A DNA stretch of 64,000 bases from CAWGYT01 sp963826795 (GCA_963826795.1 CAWGYT010000016.1:59300-123299); one strand, 5' to 3'. Numbered from the stretch's first letter, positions 19,894 to 29,887 are shown. Program-made: numbers and translations. Notes: generated from the sequence alone by a model not told the origin.

Positions 19894-21240
19894 TTGAAAA
19901 TTCAGCTCCTGCAGCCTGCGGGCGCCATCCACCGGGGCCAGACGGGCATCTTCAAACGCTCGTTACGATACGCCCCTTTGACGCTCACGACACTCGCCGC
20001 CCTGGTCCCGCAGGACTTGGGCGCCGAGGTGACGATTCAGGATGAAGGGGCCGGACCGATTGCCTTGGATTTTGAAGCGGACTTGGTTGGCATCAGCGCG
20101 ATTACGGGGACGGCGCCGCGAGCCTACGAGCTGGCGGATAAGCTGCGCGCACGTGGCGTTCCCGTCGTCCTGGGCGGCGTCCATCCGACTCTCCTACCGG
20201 ACGAAGCCGCGCTGCACGCCGATTCGGTCGTCGTCGGTTACGCGGAAGAAAGCTGGCCGGCCCTGCTGCGCGATTTTGCGTTGGGGCGGATGCAGCGGCG
20301 GTACGAGGCGGCGACTCCGCGCGTCTTGCAGGTCCCCCGAGCGCGGCGCGAACTGTTGGATCGGCGTCGATATGCGACCATCAACAGCATCGAAGCGACG
20401 CGGGGCTGCCCTCACCGCTGCGATTTCTGCGCGGTGCCCGCCGCCTGGAGTGGGATCTACTCGCATCGGCCGATCGATCACGTCATCGCCGAGCTGGAAT
20501 CGTTCGAGGGACGCCACGCGCTCTTTATCGATCTGAGCCCGGTGGAAGACGTGCGGTATGCGAAGGAGCTCTATCGCCGCATGATTCCGCTTCGCCTCCG
20601 CTGGGTCGGGCTGGCCACAACGCGGATTGCCGAAGACCCCGAGTTGTTGCGACTCGCGGCCGAGAGCGGCTGCCGGGGCGTGCTGATCGGCTTCGAAGCG
20701 ATCGACCAGGGGACGCTCGATCGAATGCAAAAACACTTTCACTCCGCACACCAATACGCGGATGTGGTTCGCAAACTCCACGATCACGGGATCGGAATTC
20801 AAGGGTGCTTCGTCTTCGGGTTCGACCACGATGACGTATCGGTTTTCGAGCGGACCGTGGAATTCGTCGATCGCGTCCACATCGATCTGCCACGCTACGC
20901 CGTGATGACTCCGTTTCCTGGCACGGCCGCCTACCGGCAACTCGCAGCCCAAGGTCGATTGCTGCACCGCGATTGGTCGCGCTACGATGTCGAACACGTC
21001 GTATTTCAGCCTGCGCAGATGTCTCCCGAACGACTCCAGGAAGGTTTGCATTGGGCTTGGCAACAGAGCTACCGTTGGTCCAGCATGGCACGCCGCATTT
21101 GGGGCTCCAAGACGGTTGTCCCCCTGTCGCTGTCGTTAAATTTGGGATACCGTTTCTTCGCGCGGAAATTGCCTGGGCGGACTCCTGTCGCTGAGATCCG
21201 CGCGGGTGCGATTCAGGAGTACGACATCTCGTGCGCGTGA
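19894..21240 (+). CDS. B12-binding-type radical SAM enzyme (first of a tandem pair)
   Basis: About 448 residues. An N-terminal Rossmann-like cobalamin-binding domain (SAITGTAPRAYELADK...RARGVPVVLGGVHPTLLPDEA) precedes a radical SAM barrel with CPHRCDFC (CX3CX2C, near residues 172-179). The C-terminal half (TPFPGTAAYRQLAAQGRL...VVFQPAQMSPERL) resembles the DUF4070 region of BchE/HpnP-like enzymes. I see no DxHxxG, so cobalamin would bind without the lower His ligand. The family methylates or rearranges unactivated carbons. The start is taken at the TTG at 19894 because AAAGGA is well placed; another TTG at 19858 is possible. The gene overlaps its paralogue by 10 bp. Confidence 0.85.
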   Translation: MKIQLLQPAGAIHRGQTGIFKRSLRYAPLTLTTLAALVPQDLGAEVTIQDEGAGPIALDFEADLVGISAITGTAPRAYELADKLRARGVPVVLGGVHPTLLPDEAALHADSVVVGYAEESWPALLRDFALGRMQRRYEAATPRVLQVPRARRELLDRRRYATINSIEATRGCPHRCDFCAVPAAWSGIYSHRPIDHVIAELESFEGRHALFIDLSPVEDVRYAKELYRRMIPLRLRWVGLATTRIAEDPELLRLAAESGCRGVLIGFEAIDQGTLDRMQKHFHSAHQYADVVRKLHDHGIGIQGCFVFGFDHDDVSVFERTVEFVDRVHIDLPRYAVMTPFPGTAAYRQLAAQGRLLHRDWSRYDVEHVVFQPAQMSPERLQEGLHWAWQQSYRWSSMARRIWGSKTVVPLSLSLNLGYRFFARKLPGRTPVAEIRAGAIQEYDISCA

Positions 21241-22608
21241 CCTTGATTTATCCGGCCGTGGGACGCAAAGCCGGCAAGCCGTACGTCCGGGCTTGGCAAA
21301 TGGAGCCCCTCTCAATGGCGCTGCTCGCCAGCCTCACGCCCGCGGACGTCGAACTGCGTTTCTATGACGATCGCATGGAATCGATTCCGCTGGACGAGCC
21401 GACTGACTTGGTCGCGATCAGCGTCGAAACGTTCACCGCCCTGCGCGCTTATCGCCTGGCCGAGCAGTTTCGCGCGGGGTGTTCCGGTTGTTTTGGGAGG
21501 GTACCACGTCACGCTGGTCCCGCATGAAGCGCAACAGTTCGCCGACGCCATCGTGGTGGGCGACGCCGATGGTGTTTGGGCGAACGTTGTTCGAGACGCC
21601 GCCTCGGGCCGCTTGCAGCCGCGGTATCAGGCGCGTCCCCAGCGCACGCTCACCGGCATCCGGCCCCGACGTGAGATTTTTGCGGGAAAACCGTACCAAA
21701 ATCTGCGCCTCGTCGAATTCGCGCGGGGCTGTAATTTCCGGTGCGACTTCTGCTCCATCACGGCCTATCACGGAGCTCAACAGTCGCACCGACCTGCGGC
21801 GGACGTGGTTGAGGAGATGCGAGCCACCGGTGGCCGACGATTTTTCATCGTCGACGATAATTTTGTGAGCCAGCCCGATCAGGCAAGACGCTTGTGCCGC
21901 GCGCTAATTCCTCTGGGAATTTCCTGGGTCGGTCAGGCCAGCATCCACATCGCGCAGGATACGGACCTACTCCGCCAAATGGCCGCCAGCGGCTGCCGCG
22001 GTGTCTTGATCGGCATGGAGTCGCTGAGCGAGAGCAATCTTCGTCAAATGGGGAAGCAATGGAATACGGCGAGCGGTAGCTATGCCGATAGTCTGCAACG
22101 ATTTCGCGAGGCGGGCTTGGCGGTCTACGGGACGTTTGTCTTCGGCTACGACGACGATACGCCCGATACGATCCGCCGAAGTGTCGAGTTTGCTTGCCAG
22201 CAAAAGCTGTTCCTGGCCGCTTTCAATCACCTCGTTCCGTTCCCCGGGACACCGCTGTTTCGCCGCTTGGAGGCCGAACGACGGTTGCTCAAGCCAAGCT
22301 GGTGGCTGGCCGCCGATGGCCGCGTGGGCGACGTGGTGTTTCGACCCGCTCGAATGACACCCACGCAACTGCAGGCCGCGTGTCTGGACGCCCGGCGGGA
22401 GTTTTTTCGCAGTCGCGCGATCGTGCAACGATTGTGGGACTTCCAAGCGAATTCCCGAAGCGCGGTCATGGCCGCCCTGTTTCTGGGACTCAATCTGCAA
22501 GGAAAATTCGACATCGATTTGCGACAAGGATTGCAATTGGGCGCGGGTGGCGGCGAAGATCATCTCGGTGTACCGTCAATGCTCCCCGAGGGGGAACGGA
22601 TGGCATGA
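21231..22608 (+). CDS. B12-binding-type radical SAM enzyme (second of a tandem pair, frameshifted)
   Basis: Paralogue of the preceding enzyme. The first frame gives MRVTLIYPAVGRKAGKP...LAEQFRA; the second continues RGVPVVLGGYHVTLVPHEA, CNFRCDFC and FVFGYDDDTPDT. The change lies in CGCGCGGGG at 21471-21479. One CG restores FRARGVPVVLGG, which is nearly identical to the neighbour's LRARGVPVVLGG, so this is almost surely an indel and not biology. Restored length is about 459 residues. NHLVPFPGTPLFRRLEAE and VVFRPARMTPTQL again mark the DUF4070-like C terminus. The stop overlaps the GNAT gene by 4 bp. Two related enzymes in tandem suggest successive radical steps on one scaffold. Confidence 0.85.
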
Positions 22609-23735
22609 GTCGCTTTCGATTTGAACTGGCCGAGGAGGCGGATGACGCCGAATTGTGCGCACTGCTGCGGCGGACTCCGATGGATGGCGAGGTGCGTGTT
22701 GCGTTTTGCCGTGAGCCAAGTTTCTTCGCCGCGGCTGCGGTTGAAGGTGACGACCACGCCACGCTTGTTTGCCGAGATACGCTCGCCAACGATCGTATTG
22801 TGGGCATGGGGACGCGATCGATCCAACGCCGATGGGTCAACGGCTCGCTCCAAGACGTGGGCTATCTGAGTGGCTTACGGATCGATCCCGAGTACCGGTC
22901 GCTCGGCCTTCTCGCCCGTGGTTACCAACGTCTGGCGGAACTCCATCAGCAACGCCCACTGGCTGTCGATTTGACCACGATTGCCACAGGGAACACGCGT
23001 GCCGTCAAGCTGCTCACCAGCGGACGAGCCGGCCTGCCGAAATACGTGTGGATCGACGATTACGTGACGGCTGCAATTCCACTTCCCCGCCGCCGCTCGA
23101 TCAAGGGACCGCGGGCCCAGCGGAATGGAGATCTGGAAATCGTCCCTGCCGACCCGACTCAGTTGGATCGTGTTCTTGAGTTCTGGCGGCAATGGGGTGC
23201 TTGCAAGCAATTCTTTCCCAACTACGATCGCTCCTCGTTGGGTCAATCAGGCGGTCTTTTGCGCGGTTTCAGGCTGCAGGATTTGCTGGTTGCGTATCGG
23301 CGAGGGCGAATCGTTGGCACGCTCGGGGCGTGGAACCAGAGTCCCTTTCGGCGCGTGATTGTCAGCGGCTTTCAAGGTCATCTGAAGCGGACTCGCCACC
23401 TGGCGAATTTGTGGTCGTGGCTGCGAGGATTTCACGGCTTGCCGGCGGTCGGAGAGCCCCTGCGAATGTTGTTCGCCGCCGCGCCCGTCACGGAACAAAA
23501 CGATGCGAAGTGTCTCTTGCAACTGCTACAGCGGCTGATTCAACTGAGCGATGGTCACGGCGCGAGGTATCTGATGATCGGTCTGGCAAGTCAGGATCCG
23601 CTGTCGGCGGCCCTGCGGCAAGTTCGCGCGGTGATCTACCGGACTTCGATTTTCCGTGTCGCCTGGGATCGTTCCGATTCGCAGTCGGCGGTGCTGGACG
23701 GCAGGCCGTGCTACTTGGAAGTTGGGGGCCTGTAG
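22605..23735 (+). CDS. GNAT-family N-acetyltransferase-like protein
   Basis: A 376-residue protein starting in the ATGA overlap with the radical SAM gene. The first half is GNAT-like: FRFELAEEADDAELCALLRRTPMDG, then VGYLSGLRIDPEYRSLGLLARGYQRLAEL, which matches the acetyl-CoA-binding strand and helix (R-x-x-G-x-G/A region). The second half (EIVPADPTQLDRVLEFWRQWG...IVGTLGAWNQSPFRRVIVSGF) looks like a second, degenerate GNAT domain. It probably transfers an acyl group to an amine on the pathway product. The tight coupling to the radical SAM genes supports that, but the substrate is unknown. Confidence 0.78.
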   Translation: MSRFRFELAEEADDAELCALLRRTPMDGEVRVAFCREPSFFAAAAVEGDDHATLVCRDTLANDRIVGMGTRSIQRRWVNGSLQDVGYLSGLRIDPEYRSLGLLARGYQRLAELHQQRPLAVDLTTIATGNTRAVKLLTSGRAGLPKYVWIDDYVTAAIPLPRRRSIKGPRAQRNGDLEIVPADPTQLDRVLEFWRQWGACKQFFPNYDRSSLGQSGGLLRGFRLQDLLVAYRRGRIVGTLGAWNQSPFRRVIVSGFQGHLKRTRHLANLWSWLRGFHGLPAVGEPLRMLFAAAPVTEQNDAKCLLQLLQRLIQLSDGHGARYLMIGLASQDPLSAALRQVRAVIYRTSIFRVAWDRSDSQSAVLDGRPCYLEVGGL

Positions 23736-23817
23736 CCACCGCTCGGAGTGAGGCGGCCGACCGCCCGGGCCGTGACCCGCCGTCCGGAGTGAATGAACGC
23801 CGAGAGGGACAGACGTG

Positions 23818-24598
23818 ATGGATAGGACGACAAGCCTCGAGGCCGAATGCCGGCGTCCACAGGCAATCGATGCTTCGAGCCGCGCAAATGCTCCGCCTCA
23901 TGCACCGATACTACGCCAATGTGCGCGACGAGCAATTTCATCAGGATCTTGATTCAAAGGATTGGGTCTTGCTGCTGATCGAGCGTACCCGGCAGCAGAT
24001 CGTCGGCTTTTCGACACAAGTCTTGTTGGACTGCGTGGCGGACGGTCATCCCTCTCGCGTGCTCTTTTCCGGCGACACGATCGTGGCGCGGGAATACTGG
24101 CAAAGCCCGAGCCTCGCACGCGCCTGGGGCCGCTTCGCGCTCCAGCTGGTTGAATCGCATTCGCCTGACGCACTCTCCTGGTTGCTGCTCAGTAAGGGCT
24201 ATCGGACCTATCGCTTCCTCCCTCTATTCTTTCATGAGTACTATCCTCGACCGTCGGTCGTGATTCCGACTCACTTACGTGCTCAGCGGGACGGGATTGC
24301 GACGCAACTGTATGGAGCAGCGTTTGACTCGGAGGCGGGTGTTGTGCGAGGCGAGATGATCGACAACTACCGCGTTCGCGCCGGAGTCGGCGACCTGACT
24401 TCCGGCCGGCTGCAAGATGCCGGTATTCGGTTTTTCGCGGAGGCCAACCCAGGACATTCGGCAGGTGATGAATTGTGCTGCATCGCGCCACTGTCTCGCG
24501 AAAATTTCACGGCGGCGGCGCGGCGAGTGATCGGTCTCGCCTACTTCGAGGCTTCCGCTGCAAGCCACGGTTCGGCGTACGAGTTTGAGATCCGGTGA
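23818..24598 (+). CDS. GNAT-like protein, N terminus frameshifted
   Basis: A reading frame beginning MDRTTSLEAECRRPQAIDASSR at 23818 changes at 23881-23884 (GCGC). With one added CG it continues as AQMLRLMHRYYANVRDEQFHQDLDSKDWVLLLIE, giving about 260 residues. The later part (IVGFSTQVLLD, VLFSGDTIVAREYW...WGRFALQLVES) resembles acyltransferases of the GNAT superfamily without a textbook acetyl-CoA loop. The alternative is a start at 23870, without a good ribosome site. The gene follows the other GNAT-like gene after 82 bp and precedes the GH3 gene by 30 bp, all on one strand. Function uncertain. Confidence 0.55.
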
Positions 24599-24628
24599 GT
24601 CAATCTCGGTCGTTGGGGAAGTGCTGCG

Positions 24629-26338
24629 ATGGGCCCTTGTTCGTTGCTTCTGAATCAGTGTTGGCGGCTCTCGTGTCAGCGTGAAGCGAGTTTGTTTCGT
24701 CAGGCGTGCCACGACCCTCAGGCTGCCCAAGAACGGACGCTCCGGCGAATCCTCTCGATCGGTGCCGATCAGCAATGGGGGCGTCGCTGGGGGCTGTCCA
24801 GGCACATGTCGATCGCCGAGTTTCGCGCACGAGTCCCCGTCACGAACTATGAGGACTATCGGACGGCCATCGAACGAATCCTGGAAGGCGATGACAATCC
24901 ATTGACGCGAGAGTCGGTCGATCTGCTGGAGCCCACAAGTGGGTCGACGTCGAGCGCGAAGCTGATTCCGTATACGCGATCGCTGCGATGCGAATTTCGC
25001 CGTGCTCTGGCGGTCTGGATCGCTGATCTGTTCGGACGACGACCGGATACGATGCGCGGCCGCGCGTATTGGGCCGTCTCACCTGCCTGTCATCCGACAT
25101 CGGTCACCGCGCACGGGATTCGGATCGGGTTCGAGGACGACACGTCCTACCTGGGGCCTCTGGCGCGCTGGATCGTGCAGCCTCTGCTGGCAGTGCCGCC
25201 ATGCGTTGCCCGCTTGCCACGCGGTGTGGATTGGCAGTACGTCAGCCTTTGGTATCTGCTGCAAGCCAATCACCTGTCACTCGTGTCGATCTGGAGCCCT
25301 ACGTTTCTGATTTCGATGCTGAGCAGCTTGGAGGATTGGCGCGAGTCCTTGGCGCGAGATCTGGCGGACGGGATCTGCCGGCCCGCGGGAGAAGGAGCAA
25401 ACCAGGGAATTCTGTCCCAGCCAGCTCGTCGAACGCAGGCAGGTCAGCACGCCTCACGCTGGCTCGGACAAAACCTGGCGCTAAGCGAGCTGACACGTCG
25501 TTTGTGGCCGTCGTTGGCCGCCATCAGTTGTTGGACCGAAGGAGCATCTCGCCGGTATGTGCCACCGCTGCGCGAATTGTTTCCGCACGCCGAGATCTTG
25601 CCGAAGGGACTGCTCTCGACCGAGGGAATCGTCTCGATTCCACTCGTCGACGAACCCGGTGGGGCCCTCGCGTTGCGATCGCACTTCCTGGAATTTCAAC
25701 CGCTTAACTCCACTGCAACCGCACTGGCTCATGAACTCGCAGTCGGGCAGCGCTACCGAGTGATCCTTACCACAGGCGGCGGGTTGTACCGGTATCGTAC
25801 CGGTGACGTGATCGATGTGGTCGGAGCGCGGCAACGCTGTCCGTTGGTTCAATTCGTCGGTCGGGAGGCGACCAGCGACATGGTCGGGGAAAAGTTGGAA
25901 GAACTGTTTGTGCGCGAAGTCTTGGATCAGACGCTAGGCGCGTTCGAGAATCGGCTGCGGTTCGCGCTCCTGGTGCCCAACGAAGACGAACGCCGCTACC
26001 AGCTTTACCTGGACCTGGATCTCGAGTCGGATCCGCAAACCTGCGACGGGGTTCGCTCGTTGGAAGAGGATCTGGAACGGCGATTGAGCGCGAACCCCTA
26101 CTATCGCCAGGCACGCGAGCTGAAGCAGTTGGCCGCGGCGCGGCTGGTTATGGCACGGACCGCAAGGGGGACGATGCGGCGGATCTACGACGCGATTTGC
26201 CTTGCGACAGCGACGCGGCCGGGTGATCTAAAACCGGTCAGTTTGGAGATCGATGCGCGACGAGCTCGGGACTTTTCCATCCGTCTGGCTCAGGAATCCT
26301 GCGAGTCAACGACAGGCCGGGATGTCGGGGCGTCATAA
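24629..26338 (+). CDS. GH3-family acyl-adenylating amidosynthetase-like protein
   Basis: A 569-residue protein with the GH3 fold. The nucleotide-binding motif LEPTSGSTSSAKLIPYT is near residue 110, followed by YWAVSPACHP, the adenylate-binding SCWTEGASRRYVPPLRELFP, and the strand LTTGGGLYRYRTGDVIDVVG. The C-terminal small domain carries FVGREATSDMVGEKLEE. Plant GH3 enzymes adenylate a carboxylate (jasmonate, auxin) and join it to an amino acid; bacterial relatives are little studied. Here it could make the amide link between an acyl acid and an amine or amino acid handled by the neighbouring GNAT proteins. The 3' end overlaps the opposing PAP2 gene by 49 bp. Confidence 0.85.
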   Translation: MGPCSLLLNQCWRLSCQREASLFRQACHDPQAAQERTLRRILSIGADQQWGRRWGLSRHMSIAEFRARVPVTNYEDYRTAIERILEGDDNPLTRESVDLLEPTSGSTSSAKLIPYTRSLRCEFRRALAVWIADLFGRRPDTMRGRAYWAVSPACHPTSVTAHGIRIGFEDDTSYLGPLARWIVQPLLAVPPCVARLPRGVDWQYVSLWYLLQANHLSLVSIWSPTFLISMLSSLEDWRESLARDLADGICRPAGEGANQGILSQPARRTQAGQHASRWLGQNLALSELTRRLWPSLAAISCWTEGASRRYVPPLRELFPHAEILPKGLLSTEGIVSIPLVDEPGGALALRSHFLEFQPLNSTATALAHELAVGQRYRVILTTGGGLYRYRTGDVIDVVGARQRCPLVQFVGREATSDMVGEKLEELFVREVLDQTLGAFENRLRFALLVPNEDERRYQLYLDLDLESDPQTCDGVRSLEEDLERRLSANPYYRQARELKQLAAARLVMARTARGTMRRIYDAICLATATRPGDLKPVSLEIDARRARDFSIRLAQESCESTTGRDVGAS

Positions 26339-26928
26339 CAACGACGAACGCAAAACACGGCCAGCATCCAGCCGGAAATCACGTCCAGCACGTGGTGCTG
26401 ATGAGTCAGCAGAGTTGACGCCGCGATGGCTGCCGCCCAGATCCACAGCAGGACGCTCTGCCAGCGGTTGGCCGAGCGGGCAAAGGCGGCGACGCACGCG
26501 ACGCTCAAGCCGACATGCAGCGAGGGCGCAAGGTTGTAATGCAGATTCAGGGCGTCCGCGAACTGCATCCATCCTTGCCATCGGCCGGCGTCGGTCAACG
26601 GCGCGTATGCGAGGTCCGCGGGCAAGAGAACGAACCCGAGGCCCGACGCGCCAATCAGGACGAACAAGGTCCGCGCGAGTCGCTCGAGTTGGCGGCCGTC
26701 AACGAGCATGACGGGAGCGATCAAGAAGAGTCCGTACAGCGACATGTAGGCGACGACGGCGCCCGGAACGAACGGAATCTTGCGCTCCCATGGCATTGCA
26801 ACTGGGATGCGCAGCGCATGCCGGGACGTCAACCAATCTGCGCCGCCGTAGACGAACATGAACCAAATGCTTACTGCCGCGCCCCACAGCGCGGATCGGC
26901 GCAGATGACTCCACGACAGATGCTTCAT
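26290..26928 (-). CDS. PAP2-superfamily membrane phosphatase/phosphotransferase
   Basis: A 212-residue membrane protein with about six helices. NLAPSLHVGLSVACVAAF supplies the PSxH motif and STLLTHQHHVLDVISG the final His motif, as in the inositolphosphotransferase-like PAP2 subgroup. The first KX6RP motif of classic PAP2 enzymes is not seen. It probably dephosphorylates or transfers a headgroup on an isoprenoid or lipid phosphate. Two starts are possible: ATG 26928, with GAGGAG ten bases upstream, and GTG 26952, which overlaps the desaturase stop by 4 bp. Either way it is co-transcribed with the desaturase. Confidence 0.8.
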   Translation of the reverse strand: MKHLSWSHLRRSALWGAAVSIWFMFVYGGADWLTSRHALRIPVAMPWERKIPFVPGAVVAYMSLYGLFLIAPVMLVDGRQLERLARTLFVLIGASGLGFVLLPADLAYAPLTDAGRWQGWMQFADALNLHYNLAPSLHVGLSVACVAAFARSANRWQSVLLWIWAAAIAASTLLTHQHHVLDVISGWMLAVFCVRRCYDAPTSRPVVDSQDS

Positions 26929-26948
26929 GCTTGTTCGGCTCCTCGAGC

Positions 26949-27938
26949 TCACGACGTGAGGGTAACCGGGGCGTCCGAGTCTCCGGGCGGCACGGGCGTT
27001 TCGCCCGTGTCAGCCCTCGGCGCAAGCTGCTCGTCCGAGGCCGGCTGCGGAGCCGGCTCGGTCGCCAGCATGGGACCTCGCCATTGGCGGAAATACTGCC
27101 GGACGTAGCCCCGTTCAGGCGACCGATCCGCGCACAACCGTGGCAGATAATACCAGGAAACGTCAGGATGGCGATGGTGATTCAAGTCCCATTGGCCGTG
27201 CAACAGAACCCAGTCCATCAAGGAATTGTGCCGTAGGTTGAAGGCCCCATCGATGACGTCGCGCGGGCTGTAGGCGTGCGTAATGTATTGCCGAGTTGAC
27301 CAATTGAAGGCGAAGCAGGCGTAGCACGCCAGCACGCCCGTCCAGCTCAACTCAAGCAACCAAAAAAGCAACCAGAAGACCGATCCGATGGCGAGTGTCT
27401 CCCAACGAGTGCGACGGACGACATCCAGTGGAATGCGGCTCAAGTAGGATAGACCGCGCGAGGGACTGGCGCTGGCCAGGATTCGCGTACGCAGAACGTG
27501 CGGCACGGTCGATATCAGAATCGCTCCCAGTGGCACCAAGGGCCAGAACAGCCCGCACAGGATCGAGTACCACTGGATGTATTTGAGCCACAAGTTGTCC
27601 GTCGGGTAATACAGGTCGAACATCTCCGCATCCGTGCGATTGAAGCGGTGATGACTGCGATGCGTGTAGTGCACCATGCTGAAGGGAACCGGAAACCAGG
27701 TTCCCGTGATCCTGCCCAGCCACCGGTTGATTCGCGGGTGACTGTGAAGCGTGTCGTGTGTCGCGTCATGCAGCAAAGCGTAGTTGGTCAGCATCAGATA
27801 CGAGAAAACGATCGCGCATCCCAGCGTTTCGTACCAGGTTGACGCGCGGCTCGAGAGCCACAATAAGCCGACCGCTGCGAGTGAGACCGTGGCCACCAGT
27901 CCGGCGTTCAACCGATCGGGAATCGGCATGGCGTCCAT
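26949..27938 (-). CDS. membrane fatty-acid desaturase
   Basis: A 329-residue di-iron desaturase/hydroxylase. The three His boxes are HDATHD, HRSHHR and NHHRHP in the expected order, separated by paired hydrophobic helices (GLVATVSLAAVGLLWLSS, WLLFWLLELSWTGVLACYA). It inserts a double bond or hydroxyl into an acyl chain or carotenoid-like substrate at the membrane, using O2. AGGAG precedes the ATG at 27938. The C-terminal tail is Pro/Ala-rich. The gene overlaps or abuts PAP2 downstream, and both converge on the GH3 gene, so a link with the 17-26 kb locus is plausible but unproven. Confidence 0.85.
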   Translation of the reverse strand: MDAMPIPDRLNAGLVATVSLAAVGLLWLSSRASTWYETLGCAIVFSYLMLTNYALLHDATHDTLHSHPRINRWLGRITGTWFPVPFSMVHYTHRSHHRFNRTDAEMFDLYYPTDNLWLKYIQWYSILCGLFWPLVPLGAILISTVPHVLRTRILASASPSRGLSYLSRIPLDVVRRTRWETLAIGSVFWLLFWLLELSWTGVLACYACFAFNWSTRQYITHAYSPRDVIDGAFNLRHNSLMDWVLLHGQWDLNHHRHPDVSWYYLPRLCADRSPERGYVRQYFRQWRGPMLATEPAPQPASDEQLAPRADTGETPVPPGDSDAPVTLTS

Positions 27939-27967
27939 ACCTAGGGCTCCTGCTCAAATTCGCATAT

Positions 27968-28022
27968 CGGGAGGGCGGATATCGGGAGCCTCGCCCTCCC
28001 GAAAATGCGACTCGCCCTCCCG
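27968..28022. repeat. inverted repeat, possible terminator
   Basis: CGGGAGGGCG at 27968-27977 is matched by CGCCCTCCCG at 27992-28001, and the second arm is repeated at 28013-28022. The hairpin lies just after the end of the secretin-like gene and upstream of the desaturase start, both on the minus strand. It could end the first transcript, though there is no U-run. Confidence 0.5.
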
Positions 28023-28047
28023 AATCGTGCCTTGCCGCCGCGACCGA

Positions 28048-29428
28048 TTACTCGCTGGCGACGGACACTTCCAGGATCAAGTAAAGCTGTTGGCCTCCGG
28101 CGTTCGCGTCCAGCGGTTGCAGCGTTGAGCCGCCGACGACCACAGGCTGGCCGACAGGCAACGTCAGCGAGGTCATGAACTGCTGCGCGATCAGGTCCAT
28201 TTGGCCGAGTTGCATCGGGGGAAAACTTGCCGTGCCAGCGGGATTGTCCGAAGGGCGAATCACGGAGCTCTGCAAATCAATTGCGATCCTTGTCGAGTTC
28301 GGAATCACGGTCGGCGTCACTTGCAGCAACGCCCCGTAGTTCGTAATTCGCGTGACCGGTTGATAACCGACGTGAGGCTGATGCGCCTGCCACTCGGTGC
28401 GGCGATCGCTGGTCGAAGCGGCGGCCCCAAACGGATCGCCTCCGCCTTCCGCTCCTCCGCCAAACGGATCGCTGACCTGCGCGAGTATCTCCGCAGGGAG
28501 GGTTTTGGCGGTCGGGGCCGTCGCGCGGGCTGGCTTGGTCGCGCCGCCGACTTCTGCAGCGATTTGCTCGATTGACGTCGGGCCATGTTGCCCGACGACC
28601 GGCGTCACGCTCGCGATTTCGCTCTTGAAATTGCCCGCGACGAGATGCACCGTTTGCCCGTCCAGGCAGGTGATCTCTGCCCGCGCCACCCGACTCCGAA
28701 ATCCGCTCGGCCAGCCACTCGCGATCGACGATCGGCGGTCCTCCTTTGACGCGGTTGGAAATCGGCACGTTTTCGTCGATCTCAAGCGGTATCCAAGCGG
28801 CACGAACGGTGACCGAGACGGTGGTCGAGCCTTGCTCACGCAATTTCGTCAGGAATTCGGCGATGCGTGCATGGACGTCGGAGGTTTGCGAGATCACGAG
28901 CGTGCCGCCCAGATATCGAATTTCTCCCCAGCCACCGATCTCGCTCCAGCTATCGGGTTGGATAAATGCGATGATGGTTCCGATCAGATCGTCCGCGGTA
29001 AAGCGAAGGCCTTGAGCGGGCGCATGCATCGGACGAGCGCCGCCGGCTTCGGTTTCGCTGAATTGCCAGAGTGGTGCGGCACGATCTTCCACGCTGAAGA
29101 ACCCGCCGCCTGACGCGCCCATGCCACCCCCGCCGAAGCCACCCATGCCGCCACCCATGCCGCCACCCATTCCTCCCATGCCGCCGCCGCCCAAACCTCC
29201 CATTGCGCCGCCTGACATGACCGTCGGTGAACCCGACTCGGACATGAGTCCGGGAATGCGTAGTCCCCGATAGGGATACTGCGGTGTTGGCATCACCAGA
29301 TCGAAGACGCGATAGACGCGGGTTTCCGGGCGGAGTTCTTCCTCCTGCGACCACGCTTGGTGGGTACCTGCGAACGCGGCCGCGATGGCCAGCGCAACTG
29401 CGCTCCGACTCAGCAGACTTCGTTTCAT
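28048..29428 (-). CDS. secretin-like exported protein with Gly/Met-rich insert (frameshifted)
   Basis: The N terminus MKRSLLSRSAVALAIAAAFAGTHQAWSQ is a signal peptide. A region of about 50 residues rich in GGMGG repeats follows. Next comes a secretin short domain: TADDLIGTIIAFIQPDSW...LGGTLVISQTSDVHARIAEFLTKLREQ. The frame changes at 28681-28687 (CCGCGCC on the plus strand; one CG missing), after which the C-terminal secretin-like part continues (LLQVTPTVIPNSTRIAIDLQSSVI, LPVGQPVVVGGSTLQPL). Restored length is about 460 residues. Planctomycetes encode many such short secretin-domain proteins, whose role is unclear. No partner secretion genes are adjacent. Confidence 0.72.
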
Positions 29429-29887
29429 CGTTCCACCCCTTCTCTGATTCAAATGGCCTTTCGAATCGCTCGGTCGTTGCCCAACGGCCGAGTTGCGCCC
29501 AAGCAAGTTCTTCTTGCCCTGTTCCCGGGCGTTCCGCCGCGAGCGGCTCGGGTTCCGCCTCGCTGTTCACAGAATAACGAGTTCACCAGGCGGAAGCAAA
29601 GAAAACGGTGTCAAGGCGTGAGGCCGGCGCCTCGCCTGCCTTGCGAGGACATCACGACCCCACAGGCCAGCGGCGCGAAAGTGGGTGCTTCGCGGGAGCC
29701 GTTCGCAAGACAAGACCCAGCGGATCGATCGCCGTGGGAGAATTGATCGAGGACGAAATCGATGCGAAATCGCCCCCGCGCCGCTCGGAATTCAATAAAA
29801 TAGGCGCACCGTCGAAATCGCCGAGCGGTTGCGGCGGCAATCGGGCCCCGGGGCAGACGACTTTCGGCTTGTATGTGGGAGTTCAGG
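29429..29887. other. intergenic region, 459 bp, no gene found
   Basis: Separates the minus-strand secretin-like gene from the plus-strand GH32-like gene and should hold both promoters. Around 29609-29640 a GC-rich stretch (GGCGTGAGGCCGGCGCCTCG) can fold into a short hairpin. I see no credible open frame or RNA gene. Confidence 0.4.
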
